This document shows positions 1 through 11,334 of a DNA stretch of 32,331 nucleotides, piece by piece. A program made the translations under genes and the position numbers. Below the pieces are notes generated by a model, which was not told the origin of the DNA, did no database searches, and worked only from the letters and a program-made list of their open reading frames with translations. The stretch is taken from contig JADHZB010001637.1 in the NCBI GenBank assembly GCA_015657535.1, positions 9,217 through 41,547 of the forward strand. Direction: 5' to 3'. The first letter of the stretch is position 1, and every line of letters starts with the position of its first letter. Origin of the DNA: Nephromyces sp. MM_2019. Lineage: Eukaryota; Apicomplexa; Aconoidasida; Nephromycida.

Positions 1-96
1 CCACCTCCTTCACTACCTCCTTCGCCACCTCCTTCACTACCTCCTTCACTACCTCCTTCGCCACCTCCTTCGCCACCTCCTTCACTACCTCCTTCT
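1..96. repeat. 12-bp minisatellite at left edge
   Basis: Eight consecutive 12-base units alternate between two main variants, CCACCTCCTTCR and CTACCTCCTTCR, with the last unit ending in T. The array touches the window edge and may continue to the left. It lies upstream of the first visible leucyl-tRNA synthetase exon, so it is most likely intronic. The forward frames are open through the array (Pro/Ser-rich or Thr/Ser-rich), and the reverse strand would read Gly/Glu/Ser-rich, so a coding role cannot be fully excluded. Confidence 0.9.
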
Positions 97-302
97 GTTC
101 TCTCGCATTTTCACTTACCTGCGAAATTAGCCTGGCGAACGCTTGCCTAGCCCTTCCTACGAGTCTCCCGAGTGTCAATGCACCCTTCCACCACCCGTAT
201 GTTCCTCTCTTCAACGCTGATGCACACACACACACACACACTAATACTCCTCTCAAGGCTGCTCCTTTCCCTCCATTCCTTTTCTTTTGATAAAACTCTT
301 AG

Positions 303-2100
303 GCGTTACCAATACATATGGAGATCTCTGGAGCAATTCAGAAAGGCTAAAGAAAAGTTTGCTTTGGCAGCCCAGGGAGTGAAGGGTAAGAAGTCGGCTC
401 CTCGCCCTGCAGCAAAGACTGATGGTACCCTTCCAGAGCTTGAAGCGAGTATATGTGTTGCTCGGTAAGTCAATTTCTCGGCCTGTCTTCTAGGAATAGC
501 AAAGATTTGCCTTTGTGTACGAACATCTGATGGAAACTGTGTACTTTGCTTTAAGGCATTCTTTAGTGAAGATAAATTTCACGGTTTTGCTTTTCACTAG
601 TTCAACCAGTGAGTCAGATATGGGGGAGCATGTGTGTGTGTGTGGATTTTTGCATTGTTTGTCTTCTCATCTCTTTTTGGGTGGGCATTACTGAAGCAGG
701 CTGCGCGTGTGTGGGTGTTTGCGTTCTTTATCTCTTCATCCGCTTTTGGGTGGGCATCGCTGAAGCAGGCTGCGCGTGTGTGGGTGTTTGTGTTCTTTGT
801 CTCTTCATCTTCTGTTTGTGTGCGTACCTCTGAAGTGGGCTATTAATCAAGTCTCAGTTTATAATCCTTTTTCTTCTTCCTACAGAACTTTACTTAGTTT
901 TTTAATTTGTTTCGTGTGTGCTTGGTTTTTTCCTAGCTCTTATGCTAGCTGGCAGGCTATCGTTTTGGAGGTATTAAGAAGTATTCCCCTCAATGAAAAG
1001 CTTCAACCCCCTTCGGACTTTATGAATACAGTTACGTCTCTTTTGCAACCCAAAATCAACGCTTCAAAGAGGCAACAGGCGCTGTCGTTCGCGAGCTTTC
1101 AAATGAAGGTCGGAATTCATATTGAAGAGCAGTGTAGGTACACTACTGTGGTGCAGCGTGAAGAGCAGTGTAGTTACACCGTTATACTGGAGCGCGTAGA
1201 ACAGTGAAATTACTTTTTTGTAGCAGCGCTTGTGGTGCGCTTTATTTCTTAATGCGCTCGATGCTTTTTACTAGTTTCTAGACGCTATAGTTGTGTGCAT
1301 ATTTTACTACTTTTCTTGTGTGTGACTTTTTCTCCTATGTGTGTGTGTATGACCTCACGATGTGCAATTAAGCGTTCAATCTCTGAAAGTAGCTTATATA
1401 TTCCTTTGTATTTTTCCACCTTCAGAGAGCTTCTCATATCCCGTGAGAAGCTCTCTGAAAGATCTCATGTGTGTGTGTAGTTTTGCTTCTCTACTTTCGG
1501 AAAGACTCATCATTACATTTTTTTTTGCATTAGTTTGGCATGAGTTGGTAAGCTGACACACACACTGCTCTTTTTCCCTTCTTTATAAATTTTTGCTTGT
1601 TTTGTATCAGGAGGTGCTTCCAGAGAGAGGTATTAGTGCCTTGGACTCTAAGCTACCATATGATGAACTGGCTTTGTTAGAGCACTTCCAGGATTTCTTG
1701 CAAAACTCATTGGGACTAGCTGGTATGAAGCTGTGAGCTTCTGGCCTCAAATGATGTGATTTCTCGATGAAAATTCCTCAATTGCGATGCAGTTTATGCG
1801 TGTTTTTGCTTTATTGCAGGATAATGGGGTGTTTGCTCGTTAATATCTACGTTTTATCTGCTTTGTTGTGTGTGTGCGCAAGCGAAAATTCATGCTAATA
1901 TCTCAGTAAGCTCTGATTCACACGGCAAACAAGAGTTTTTCCATATGCTATTGCCAGGTTTGAAGATCACGCTGAGCAACCAGAGCATTGTTGAAGAAGG
2001 CACAGGATATAAACCAATGTATGCAGCATCCCCTGGTAAACCTGCCATTTTCTTTTCCTTTATCGAACCCAAAACTGGTGTAGATACACCAGTTGCTTAG
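303..2100 (+). CDS. LARS1: Leucyl-tRNA synthetase, cytosolic type, C-terminal part (last four exons)
   Basis: This is the C-terminal end of a eukaryotic/archaeal-type LeuRS, which charges tRNA-Leu with leucine in the cytosol. Only 221 residues are visible; the catalytic and editing domains lie left of the window. Exons are 303-464, 937-1108, 1611-1722 and 1883-2100 (TAG), with phases 2, 1 and 0, then 1, all agreeing across GT-AG junctions. Family features in order are: an RxxxLEQFRKAKEKF helix followed by a KGKKSAP linker; the block SYASWQAIVLEVLR, matching the family VAKxYPPWQxxxLxVLR; the block AL-SFASFQMKEVLPERG, matching the family PFVxxxKENLxxxG; LPYDELALLEHFQDFL, matching EFDEKAVLxEN; and a final SPGKPAIFF, matching the family PGKP/PGxP motif. 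The protein stops soon after that motif, as in fungi, and lacks the longer tail of animal LARS1. The last acceptor ends in AAG instead of CAG/TAG and follows a TG tract, so that junction is the least certain. TG-rich introns carry two tandem repeats and a hairpin. Confidence 0.92.
655..830. repeat. 69-bp tandem repeat in LeuRS intron
   Basis: Two near-identical 69-base units begin at about 679 and 748. Each has GGGTGGGCAT, then TGAAGCAGGCTGCGCG, a TGTGTGGGTGTTT block and a CTCTTCATC block. Degenerate partial copies flank them on both sides. The array lies inside the intron between the exons ending at 464 and starting at 937. The period is a multiple of three, which explains the long chance open frames across it. 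Confidence 0.85.
1124..1206. repeat. 36-bp tandem repeat just inside a LeuRS intron
   Basis: The phrase GAAGAGCAGTGTAG recurs at 1124 and 1160, and a degenerate GTAGAACAGTG follows at about 1195, giving a period of about 36 bases. The array starts only 15 bases after the splice donor at 1109, so it sits near the 5' splice site of the intron that runs to 1610. Confidence 0.7.
1421..1459. other. Perfect 16-bp inverted repeat with 7-base loop, intronic
   Basis: The left arm TTCAGAGAGCTTCTCA (1421-1436) and right arm TGAGAAGCTCTCTGAA (1444-1459) are exact reverse complements around the loop TATCCCG. The hairpin is inside the intron between LeuRS exons ending at 1108 and starting at 1611. In the pre-mRNA it would form a 16-bp stem without mismatch. 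Confidence 0.9.
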
Positions 2101-3840
2101 ATCATAAAAAGAGCGTTAGCTTGTATTTATTGCGATCGAAAAAGAAAAAGAGGAGAAAAAACGTCTAAAAACAACAGGAAAAGATAAAGAAATCAAAAAC
2201 TCTACACAACTTTCGTGTTGGGGCTTCGATCTACGCCGCCCAAGCATGCATTTGATAAGCGATAATTTCAATTTTTGTTTGTTATTCTTTACGATCGCTT
2301 TGCGTTCATTCTTTTGCTCTCTCGTGGCTGCTCTTTTTTGTTGATTTAAATTATTCCCACTGCTTGCTTCATGGGTGAGTTTATTCTGTACCATTCTTTC
2401 ACTGAAACGTTTTTGAGTGATCTTTTCACCTTTTGTGGATTTTAGTGCATTTTTCCCGGTAATTGACGGGGCCAGATAATGGCTTATGGTACTATTTTAT
2501 CGACATATTTGTGTCGCTTCGTCTGTTTACTATAAATGTTTGCTCACTCCTCAATTAACCAATTTTACTATTCGAAGATTTCTGGACCATTGTGAAACCT
2601 GATTTTTTGCTTTTAAATCCTTTACTACACGAGTAAACAGTAGAAATCTGGTTTCTTCGCAAGCTTCATCAAATTGTGAAGCGTTCGTCCCTGCTTCTAA
2701 GTTTATAGGAAGCTTTTTTGACACAGCTTTCTGATTGGAGTCCTTGAGTAGCGACAGCATATAATAGTAGGGCCTCTTGGAATAGTATACTAGCTTTCGC
2801 TGCTTCGTTCCCGTTTTCTCTAGCTTGATTTTTACTTTGTTTTTAAGCGGCTTAAAAATCTTTCAAGTGATAAAGAAGCTGCTACTTTAATGTTGCAGCT
2901 AGACATAGCCTCTATTAGTATAAAAGCCATTCTTCAGTATATGAGCTTCTACTTTGTATCTTGCTATTGGAGTTGATGTATTTTCGTGAAGGCTAGGAAA
3001 CAAATTCTTCGAGCTATAAATAGGAAAAACTTGTTGATGATGCTTGAAGGCATTGCTTGTAATATCGGAAACTGCGGGCCGCTACTGATGGATAAGCGGG
3101 GCCTTGCAATTGTTTGAGCTTCAGCATGCTATCTATTCTTTGTAATTTTTTGCAGTGGTTTCTGTGAAGTTGTGCAGTTTGTTAAAATTATTTGATAGAG
3201 ACAGCTGCAATGCGTGGTGATGTCTCTGCTACTTTTGGTATTCATGGAAGTACTTGATGCGGAGCTTGAAGAGCTTTTGGTTTCTGATTGAAAATTGAAG
3301 CTTGTCATAATAGCGTGGCATCCTGCTTCAGTTTTTTGCTACTTCTCTGTATTGGTTTTTTTGAGTTTGCTGGAGCTGGTCTGCGCGATTCTGTTTTTTT
3401 GTATATATATCTGTGTATATCTCTCTGCTGACATATCGGCATTTGACTATATATGTAAATCTCTCCCTCTAAATATATCTCTCTCTATGCACATACGTAT
3501 TTGTGCATTCATCCATGTAAAGTACCGCTGGAGGCCCACCTTATCATTTTAAATGCTTCTTACCGTTATATTTGATGTTACTTTCAAGAGGATTGCCTCT
3601 GCTGGCGCGGCTATGAAGTAGATGGCTAAGCTTGTTTTCTTGAGGAGATGAGGAAGCAAAAAATAGTACTTTCTTAATACGAGTATATTAAGACAATTCA
3701 GCCCAGCACATTCACAAGCAACGTATCGCAGAAAAGCTATTAATTTGCTTCAGCATGTATTCGTCGGCTCTCTTTTCGAGCTTTTGGCGAATAAAAATAG
3801 TACCTCTATTTGGCATGTACTCAGTGATTTGCATTTCCAG
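2101..3840. other. Region downstream of LeuRS; only weak exon-like segments
   Basis: No secure gene. The segment just after the LeuRS stop should hold its 3' UTR and polyadenylation site. Possible + strand exon-like stretches are: 2848-2955, preceded by a good pyrimidine tract and TTTTTAAG, reading LKNLSSDKEAATLMLQLDIA; 2992-3113, in the same frame after one TGA; and one at about 3157-3220 after TTTTTTGCAG, reading VSVKLCSLLKLFDRD. I could not join them into one phase-consistent model without an intron of only 36 bases. An opposite-strand open stretch at 2551-2760 competes with them. Around 3390-3490 there is a run of TATATCT/CTCTCT low-complexity sequence. Confidence 0.35.
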
Positions 3841-4050
3841 GCGAAAATCTCTGCTTTTGCCCCCACGGGTGGATCGATGTGTGCTGCTCTTCGCACTTTT
3901 GTACGGTTGTTTCCAAGAGAACTTTTGAGTGCATTAAGTCTGAGACTACGAAGCTTTTTTCGTCATGCGGCTGCGGTCAATACCAAGAAGCTTAGCAGCG
4001 ATTTTCTAGATTTTAACGCTAATGTAATGGGCCAAGACTCCTTTAGGTAA
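3841..4050 (+). CDS. Possible terminal exon of an unrecognised gene
   Basis: After a good acceptor (TTGCATTTCCAG) there is an open frame of 69 codons to TAA at 4048-4050. It includes FAPTGGSMCAALRTFVRLF and a basic/hydrophobic middle, and ends MGQDSFR. The frame is already open upstream from about 3745, so the acceptor is only a suggestion. A splice donor (AG|GTAATG) overlaps the stop, so the exon could instead continue. I recognise no family and found no phase-linked partner exon. An open frame of this length is expected a few times by chance in a window of this size and base composition. Confidence 0.25.
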   Translation, partial: AKISAFAPTGGSMCAALRTFVRLFPRELLSALSLRLRSFFRHAAAVNTKKLSSDFLDFNANVMGQDSFR

Positions 4051-7000
4051 TGGATACTTCATCGTATTGATGATATAAAGAATAATCTCATGTTTATACT
4101 ATGTCTTCTAACCCACGCTAAAACAGGTGAGGCTCTGAATAAATTTTGATGAAAAACCTATCAAGTCCTTGTAGGAGCTTTGCTGCAGCTAGTCTTGTGT
4201 ATTTTGTTCCAAATTTGATTTGTGTGGTGTGGTTGCTCCACCCAACATACTGAAGTTGGGTGGCTGATTCGTCCTTTCGTCGCTCGTCATATACCTTGTG
4301 CATGTCCTTTCCACAGCACAAGGCTCCTGTGCTAATCACATTCTTTAAAGCCAAGCTAGAGCTTGAGAAATGAAGCAGTTCGAAATGTGCGCTTGCTTTA
4401 CTAGAGTCCATCAGCGCGTGTCTATACCTAGAGTACACACTTGCCATTTTCTGGAAAGTAGCTGAGGAAGCAAATATTTGCAGTTTTCAGGGATAAGGGT
4501 GCTGCAGAGCCTCCATATCTCGAATTTCAAAGGTAACCGCACCCGAAATTTTGGCTTGTTCTTAAAAGCGCGGCAAGGATATCATCAGATGCATTAGATG
4601 CAGACTGTTAGCTGCCTATTTGTAAATAGTGCTGTATGGTAGACGGTTTCACTGCATTCCTAGTGATAAGGCAAAACCCCCGTTCTTTTCTGTTTTAACC
4701 TGTAAGAAGTGTATGCTGCTAGCAGCCGTGATGTGAACGCTTCTGGAGCGTTGCTCAAGGGTGAAATACGTTTGATGATGGCAGCGGCAAGCATTTTTTT
4801 AAATGTTCAGGAAACAGTAAGAGGCTGCTAATAAAAATGTTGCGTCAATGAAGGAGAAGTTTCATCCGTATCAATAACGGTGAAATTCTTACCAGTTCTC
4901 GCTAGCTGCAGACCTGGCTCTAAGGGCTTTTACACTTGCCTTTATCACAAAGTGTCGCTAGCGGAGACCGCACCCCTCATATGCCTAGCTCGCGCCTTAC
5001 CATCATTCTAGCTGAGGCAAGGTAGAGCTAATTTAAGAAGTCACCTAGTCTAACTGAGCATGAGTAGAGGCGAAAATTTTGGTAGGCACACTTACCGTAT
5101 GCTACGCTCCTCACATGAAATATTCTAAGTTACTTTATGTCACTGGGTCTACCAGCTCAAACCACAGTCGGACTTCCAGGAAATAAAGGCGTTTCCAGGG
5201 AGGGCCCGGTAACCCTACGTTGAAGTTAACAATCCCAAAAATTATGGGTTCACTAGAATTCTGTAGCGTAGTGTACCACACCGCAAGCCACTTTGCAGGA
5301 GCGCCTTTTACGGATTACCACACACACACCTTAATTCATTCAATAACAGTAATATCACAAAGAAACTGTGCCTGCATAGTATCATTAATCCCTGTTGGTG
5401 ATAAGTAGGTGCTGATCACTTTTTTACATTGACTTCTCTTGTAAAACAGTAGAAGGATAGGCTCTCAACGAAGGATAGCAGGCAAAAGGTCAATCAAGTA
5501 CATTAAATTCCGCACTGCTGCCTTCATTGCCATATTATTAGTACACCAGAATGGCTCATTAGACTTTTCCTTCTATTAGCCCCCTCTCTTTGATTTTAAT
5601 CGTAGAGCTACCTTTCACCTTCTTCTTTGGGAACCCCTTTCAGTATTGTCATTCCCTCTGCCCGGCACGGAAAATGCTTCCTTAAGGTTTTTTCATCCTG
5701 CAGCTAGAATATAGGGGTCGAACGATGTCATATTTTAAGCTCAGGTGAGAAAAGAAAGAGAAATGCGGTTAGCGGTTGTAAACAGGAGTCTTTCTATATT
5801 TTCGATACTTGGAGACCATACTTTCACTTTTTAGGAACCGAGCTTTTAGTCTTCTGAACCATACCTCCAATCCTTTCCTCAGGCCTTAGTACCACTCCCT
5901 TACTTCATTAGTTATGTAGCCTCAAGCTGAAACTGATACACGCTTCAGTCGTATATAAGTTTCTTCGATTTTAACTTCCATTCTCACCCTCGTGTATTTC
6001 GCTCTTATCGGTTTCTGCTCCTCTTAATTTTTCTCTTTTTCTGTTATGAGCCTTCCTTCCCTCAACCTTTGTCACAATCTTACTACTGGCGTTACCGCGA
6101 CCTTATATGCTTCACCCCATAGTCAGCAAAGACGGCATTTCGCTCCCTACGACCTCAAATTGTTTATATTGCTCACAGCTATGGATCTTAATGCTTTAAC
6201 GGCAGGGCTTAATTCATTAAGATCTAGCTACTCATTAAAAATGATATGCATTCAAGCTTTTGAACTTAAAAGTCAGTTCTACTGTTTCCCCAAAATATAG
6301 TATTCAGCTTGAATAGCTTCTTTTATGTAAACGAAATAACGGATACTATTTTGTCGTTTAATTTTTTGCGATTAGGCGCTATGATATAAATTTGTATTTG
6401 GTATACGGTACGTAACGCATTTTTACTCGCTACATCCTAGAAACTTGGTTAGCTGCTATTTCGGTACCCCATAGTTTTTTCCTTAAATTGCTCAGGTAAT
6501 AGCATAAGGGGTGAATGCATGTAACCACTCCCTGTTCCTGGACACCAGCGCCCTTTTTGATAGCCTTTTTGCAATCTGTAAACAGCCGCGTATAAATTTT
6601 TCTTCAGTTTGAGTGCAGGGTTAAACGGTTGCACTGCAAACAGTTCAATAGTTTTTTAAGCTGCAAAGACTACACTCAAGGAGAAATTTAGCATATAAGC
6701 CATTAGTAATCCTTGCAGCCTCATAAGTTCTGGTGCTCCTGTGCAGCGTGCGATAGCCCCTGTATTCAGTAGCTCTAATGCTACTTTTAGAAAACGTGTG
6801 GGCCGCTCAGGGCTCCTTGAGTGAAGTAAGAAAAACCCAAATTAAGCCCTATGCCGTGAAATATATTCCTTGTTTGCACTGACTGCACCCCGGCTATGAC
6901 AGGTACAATACTTAGGTTTATACGCTCTTCACCCCAAACGAAAGTGCACAGCAGAGGAAGTGCTGCAAATAATTCAACTTGCATTTTTTAAAACTGCACA

Positions 7001-7102
7001 ATCCGGAGGTGAATCTCATTTGATTGTATATTCCTGTACGTAGCTAACCCTTGTTTACGTAGGGAACACCTTTGAGAGATAACCTGAATCGATCTGTTCG
7101 CA
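4051..7102. other. About 3 kb without a recognisable gene
   Basis: No reading frame here shows a family motif or a convincing chain of exons. The 5.5-6.06 kb part is rich in pyrimidines on the + strand. Short palindromes occur: GCTGCTAGCAGC near 4710 and AACGCT/AGCGTT near 4737. A TGA-free stretch at 6046-6300 has no supporting splice signals or homology. The right end should hold the promoter and 5' UTR of the gene starting at 7103. No tRNA or rRNA was seen. Confidence 0.4.
4238..4263. other. Perfect 9-bp inverted repeat (hairpin)
   Basis: CCACCCAAC (4238-4246) and GTTGGGTGG (4255-4263) are exact reverse complements around the 8-base loop ATACTGAA. The stem is G+C-rich in an A+T-rich, apparently non-coding stretch. 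Nothing nearby gives it a function. Confidence 0.85.
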
Positions 7103-10100
7103 ATGGGGGCTACAAGCAGCATAGACCGGGCAAGTGTAGAGAAAGTTACCCCAGCGGATTTACAATGGAAATATTATACTAAGCACTTCAAGGAGGTAAG
7201 CTTTATCTATTGAAAATATATCACACCCGTGAAGTCGTGAGAACAATTAATCGGACAAATCTTATTCGAACTAATGTGGTTTAAATCGAGAGCTGCGATA
7301 CCACTAACTCATAATAAACTAATTGTTGTCTCGAGCAGGGCTGCCAACAGCATTAAAAAGCAGCAAGAAAATTCATTCATATTTTTCCTCCCTTGTATTC
7401 CTAGTAAAACTTCTAGATAAAACGTATTTTGTGGAATTTTGGGCATGGCAAGGATTCTCTAAATGGTTTTGCTTTACAATTTTGGAGGATATTAGTATCA
7501 CCTTAAGTTTTCTACAGCAGCATTTGTTTGTGAAATTGTCACTGTAGAATGGCAAGGTGGCTTTGTATCAAAATCATGATTCTTACGTAGCGCGATATTT
7601 AGACATGCGGCTTCTGTAGATGCCCATCCTTACGCCTTTGTAGCTAATTGCAAGTAGCGAAACTCTACGACGATGGAAGTCTACGAAGATGATGGTTCAC
7701 ATCCTGGCCGTATGCTCTGCATTATGTGCTACTGTATGCGCCTCGACACTGCGGGTAGCACCAAGCAGTGAAAAGGTAGCTTCAGAATTTTGCCGTAATG
7801 CCTTGATAGAAAGAGTCACTTTCTGTAAGGGTGATATACTTCTGCAAACTTTCTTTGAGCAAGAGAAACATTGTACCACTTATATCGGATATACCTCTTT
7901 ACTTGCAATAAGATTGGTTTTATTAGTAGAATGACTATGCCTCAAGATGATGTCGGTTCGTGTTACCGGCTTATGCATTTCTGGAAAAACTGAAACGAGC
8001 GAGTAAAGCTAGCACGCCTCAACTTTTGCGCCTGCTTAAAAACGCAGCTATAAACTCAAATTTAAAAAATGCAACGCATCATTTAATGCTCATTGCTACC
8101 ACCATTTCAGGGCTCCGAGGAGATTCCAGAAGATCCTGAATTTCCTACAAAACTTCTTGATTTAGCGCTAGACTGGAATTCTGCAGGTGTGTAGTAGTTG
8201 AACATAAATATCTTTTCTACGTAGCTGCAAATCTCACTTTCTTTCAACTTGAAAGTAACTCCAGCACGTAATGAAACGCATCAAGTACCATTGCATTAAG
8301 AACAAAGCCATACTTAAACTAGCACAACCGTATATGCTTGACTTTACGCTGACTAGTAGAAACAGCGCCCCGAGTGTACCATGTTGTACATTTGAGTATC
8401 GCTAGCGGACTTTTTGGTTCACTCTAACGGGAAAACAATTCAATTTTCAAAGTACTTTTTCAAGTTTCTTTCTGTGTCTTTCAATCTATGAGCGTGCGTG
8501 TTAGCCATTTGCTGACTTCAAAAAATGAGCCCTTCAGAAAAAGTATCGGCAATTTAAGTGCAGTGGCACAATTAAGTAAGAATTTTGGCTGGCTTTGAAA
8601 CACTCCGAGTTTTGTAGCCTTAGGAAAATTTACAGTACCACAAACGAACTTTTGATGTAGCTGATGTTCCTAGCAATACACAGAAAAGCAGCTAGTGGTA
8701 CAATCAGAATATCAAGCAGAGGTTGATGAAGTTAATCTAGAGTACGAGTGGTGCTAACATAGGCATACCACTTGTATGGACCTAAAATCAGCGCCGAGTT
8801 CGCGTAAAACCATAGCAGCATTTTCATCTCAGCAACAAATTAGGAACTTATGGGCATCTTACCGTATAGATTCAGCGATGAATTCAGCTTTCCCTACGCT
8901 ATATATAACCAGATTACTTTTTGCGAACCCTGCTAAGAGCATGCTCCTCGAGCTCCTTTTGCAGCTTTACAACACAAAAAATATATCAGGGAGTTCAGTC
9001 ATTGAATTCTTCGCATCTAATTATAAAAGGCCTGGATAGTTTTAATTTTTGGGGCAGGCAACCACTAGATTTACATTTGCGCAATTAGCACAGGCCATTC
9101 CCATATTTTATTGCCTCATGTTATGTCTCACTGTTCATCAGTGTCCATGCGTATCTATTTAATGCTTAAGCATCACCACCTTTCCATGTGATTTTTATGT
9201 AATTCTACAACTCGGCAGAGTTAAGAGGAAACGATAAAGGCGGAACCCTCATTTATTATCCCGGGATTGAGAAAGTGAAGATGTGGGTTGGGGAGTATAA
9301 ATGTCTAAATCCTGAGGATATAATAAAACTCGACGACTTCCAAGAACGGTATTACTTCAGTGCTCTTTTATGTTTTAGAATGCTATAGCTATATACCATA
9401 GCATACGCCTATCCATACTGTAGATAAAGTAATTACAATTAAGTGCTCTTGCATGAAGCAGAACCTAAAAGGATATAGCGAACTCTACACGGGTAGTAAA
9501 CTCGCTCGTTTACAATAAATAACGCCGCTCCAAAATAACAAAGTACAGAATATTATTTAAACCTTGTTCAAGTAGTTTAATAAGAGCTCCCTAAATTTTC
9601 TCTATGTTTTGTTGTTATTAGCTAAATATCACGATTTTGCAGCCAGAATCAAAACGACTGAATAAATTGTTGCTTAGTGCTGCTGAAATTTTTAATGTTG
9701 GTGAAAATTGTTAGCAGCGGTAATTTTATATGATCTGCAGAATATTTGCCTGTAGTAGCAGCTACTAGACGAGCCTGTTAGGTTTTTTATCATGCAATTG
9801 ATGGAGCTACATGCTGTGTACAAATTTGAAGATGGGAGTCCTCACTTTAAGGCAAATCAATTGCCTGATAATTACCATGCATGGCGTGTTAGCACTAGCT
9901 CAAGAGGGTCAGGAGGTATATCCATCATTTCTACAGTTCAATATTTGTTTAAAAGTGGACTCAAAGAAATATAAGAATATATTCTACCTTTTTTCTTATG
10001 GGCTACATAAAGATACGCATGAAGTATAAAGCCCACTTTTCGTATTGCCTGCAATCGCACTCTAGGGTTTTCACATTCCGTGTATAAACCTCCAGGTCCA

Positions 10101-11334
10101 GTAGATACCTAAGCTTCTTTGAATTTGCGCGTAGACCATCCTTTCCTTCGTCGTATGATGGCGACAGTTACGCTCAAGACGCGATGGGGAGAAGAAATTA
10201 TCCATATATGCAAGAGCATCGGTATCTCCATGGAGCCCAGGAAGACTGCAACGCACTCTCTCCCGAGGAGGTTAGTAGCTGGCCATACTTGGATTCGAAT
10301 CGTTCTTACGAGGTGAGTTTTTACGTCTCGTATATGTCGCTCAACGCTTATGCTGTGCGACTAGTCCTCTGAATTTTTGCGTCGACGAAAAGGAAGATAT
10401 TGATTAGTCTTCTAGCATTACAACGTGGAGGGATTTAAGCAGGCAAAATATTTGCTTGCTTCCTTTTTCCAATAAAACGAAAGATAAAAAACCCGATATT
10501 CTCGTTGATTGTGATTAGAATTCAAGGTATTCTATTGCTGGTGTTACGCGTTTAAAGCGCATTTTTTCCACTAAGGTAAAACAAATTGTTTCTATACTGA
10601 TCTTTTTTATCAGCAATGTCAAAGTAGCAAAAATGTATGAACGTCATAATTGGCCCTTTTCCCCATATTATTTATTGCGCTTTTTGCCGCTTTATTATTT
10701 CTTTTTTACCCACTACTTGTGTCGTATTAATAATGTTAATCAAGAGTAGAAAAAGATCTTGAACCTTCCGAAAAGGATTTGCATTGTGCCGTTCAATTTG
10801 TCGCCAGCTCGCAAAAAAAAATCTTTACAATATTGTCCTGCTAACTAGGAGAGTGCGTTATTACAGTTTTGAATAAGTCAATCGCCGAGTTTACATCGTA
10901 GATATATGAATTCAAATATTAATGATAATCGGGAAATAATTTCTTTTCATGTCTGCAATATGGGGGGAAGTCATGAAAGCAATAAAATTGTATAAATTCA
11001 GCAGGATGATGGAGCCCGGAAGAATTATTGGCAATCACAAGGTCATGACAACGAGCGATATTTTGCGAGCAGCACACCAAATATAGTCCCTCTACCAGCC
11101 CCACCAAAAGCATATTACCCCCATCAAAAGGGCATGCCTGACTACGCAGCGTACTATCCACGCTACGTTTCCGATGATGTTAACATTGAAAGGGAACAAA
11201 TGAATGAGCATGTAAGGAATATGATGAAGATAGGCTCAGGCCAGAGATACACCAGCGAAAATTTTAAGAAGCAGCTATCTAGATCAGTAGAACACCAACA
11301 CCAGAAGATATCAAACCTATCGAGGCACGATTAA
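7103..11334 (+). CDS. Unrecognised 276-residue protein with possible N-myristoylation start
   Basis: Exons are 7103-7195, 8111-8186, 9219-9348, 10114-10312 and 11002-11334 (TAA). Phases 0, 1, 2 and 0 agree throughout, and the exon total is 831 bases. I do not recognise the family. The start reads MGATSSIDR, so Gly2 with Ser at position 6 fits an N-myristoylation signal; this is inference. Residues 32-100 form an acidic, probably folded part with PEDPEFPTKLLDLALDWN, then a glycine pair, IYYPGIEKVKMWVGEYK and an acidic NPEDIIKLDDFQERFF. Residues 105-276 are polar, rich in Tyr, Arg, Asn, Gln and Pro (for example VPLPAPPKAYYPHQ), and likely disordered. No membrane segment or signal peptide is seen. 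The introns are 689-1032 bases, longer than those of the coiled-coil gene. The acceptor at 10113 ends AAG and is the weakest junction, but only it keeps the CG|C phase. A membrane-anchored cortical or cytoskeletal protein is one guess. Confidence 0.8.

Noticed and set aside
172..468. Treating the 172 ATG as the start of a separate small protein
   Set aside because: The 5' half is low-complexity with CACACA runs. The 3' half is clearly the LeuRS exon that starts after the TTAG acceptor at 302.
776..1207. 143-codon + strand open frame
   Set aside because: Its centre is the real LeuRS exon (937-1108); both ends are intron sequence, including the 69-base and 36-base repeats.
4118..4447. Minus-strand open frame of 109 codons with protein-like composition
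   Set aside because: No family motif, no partner exons with matching phase, and its length is within chance expectation; it also contains the 9-bp hairpin.
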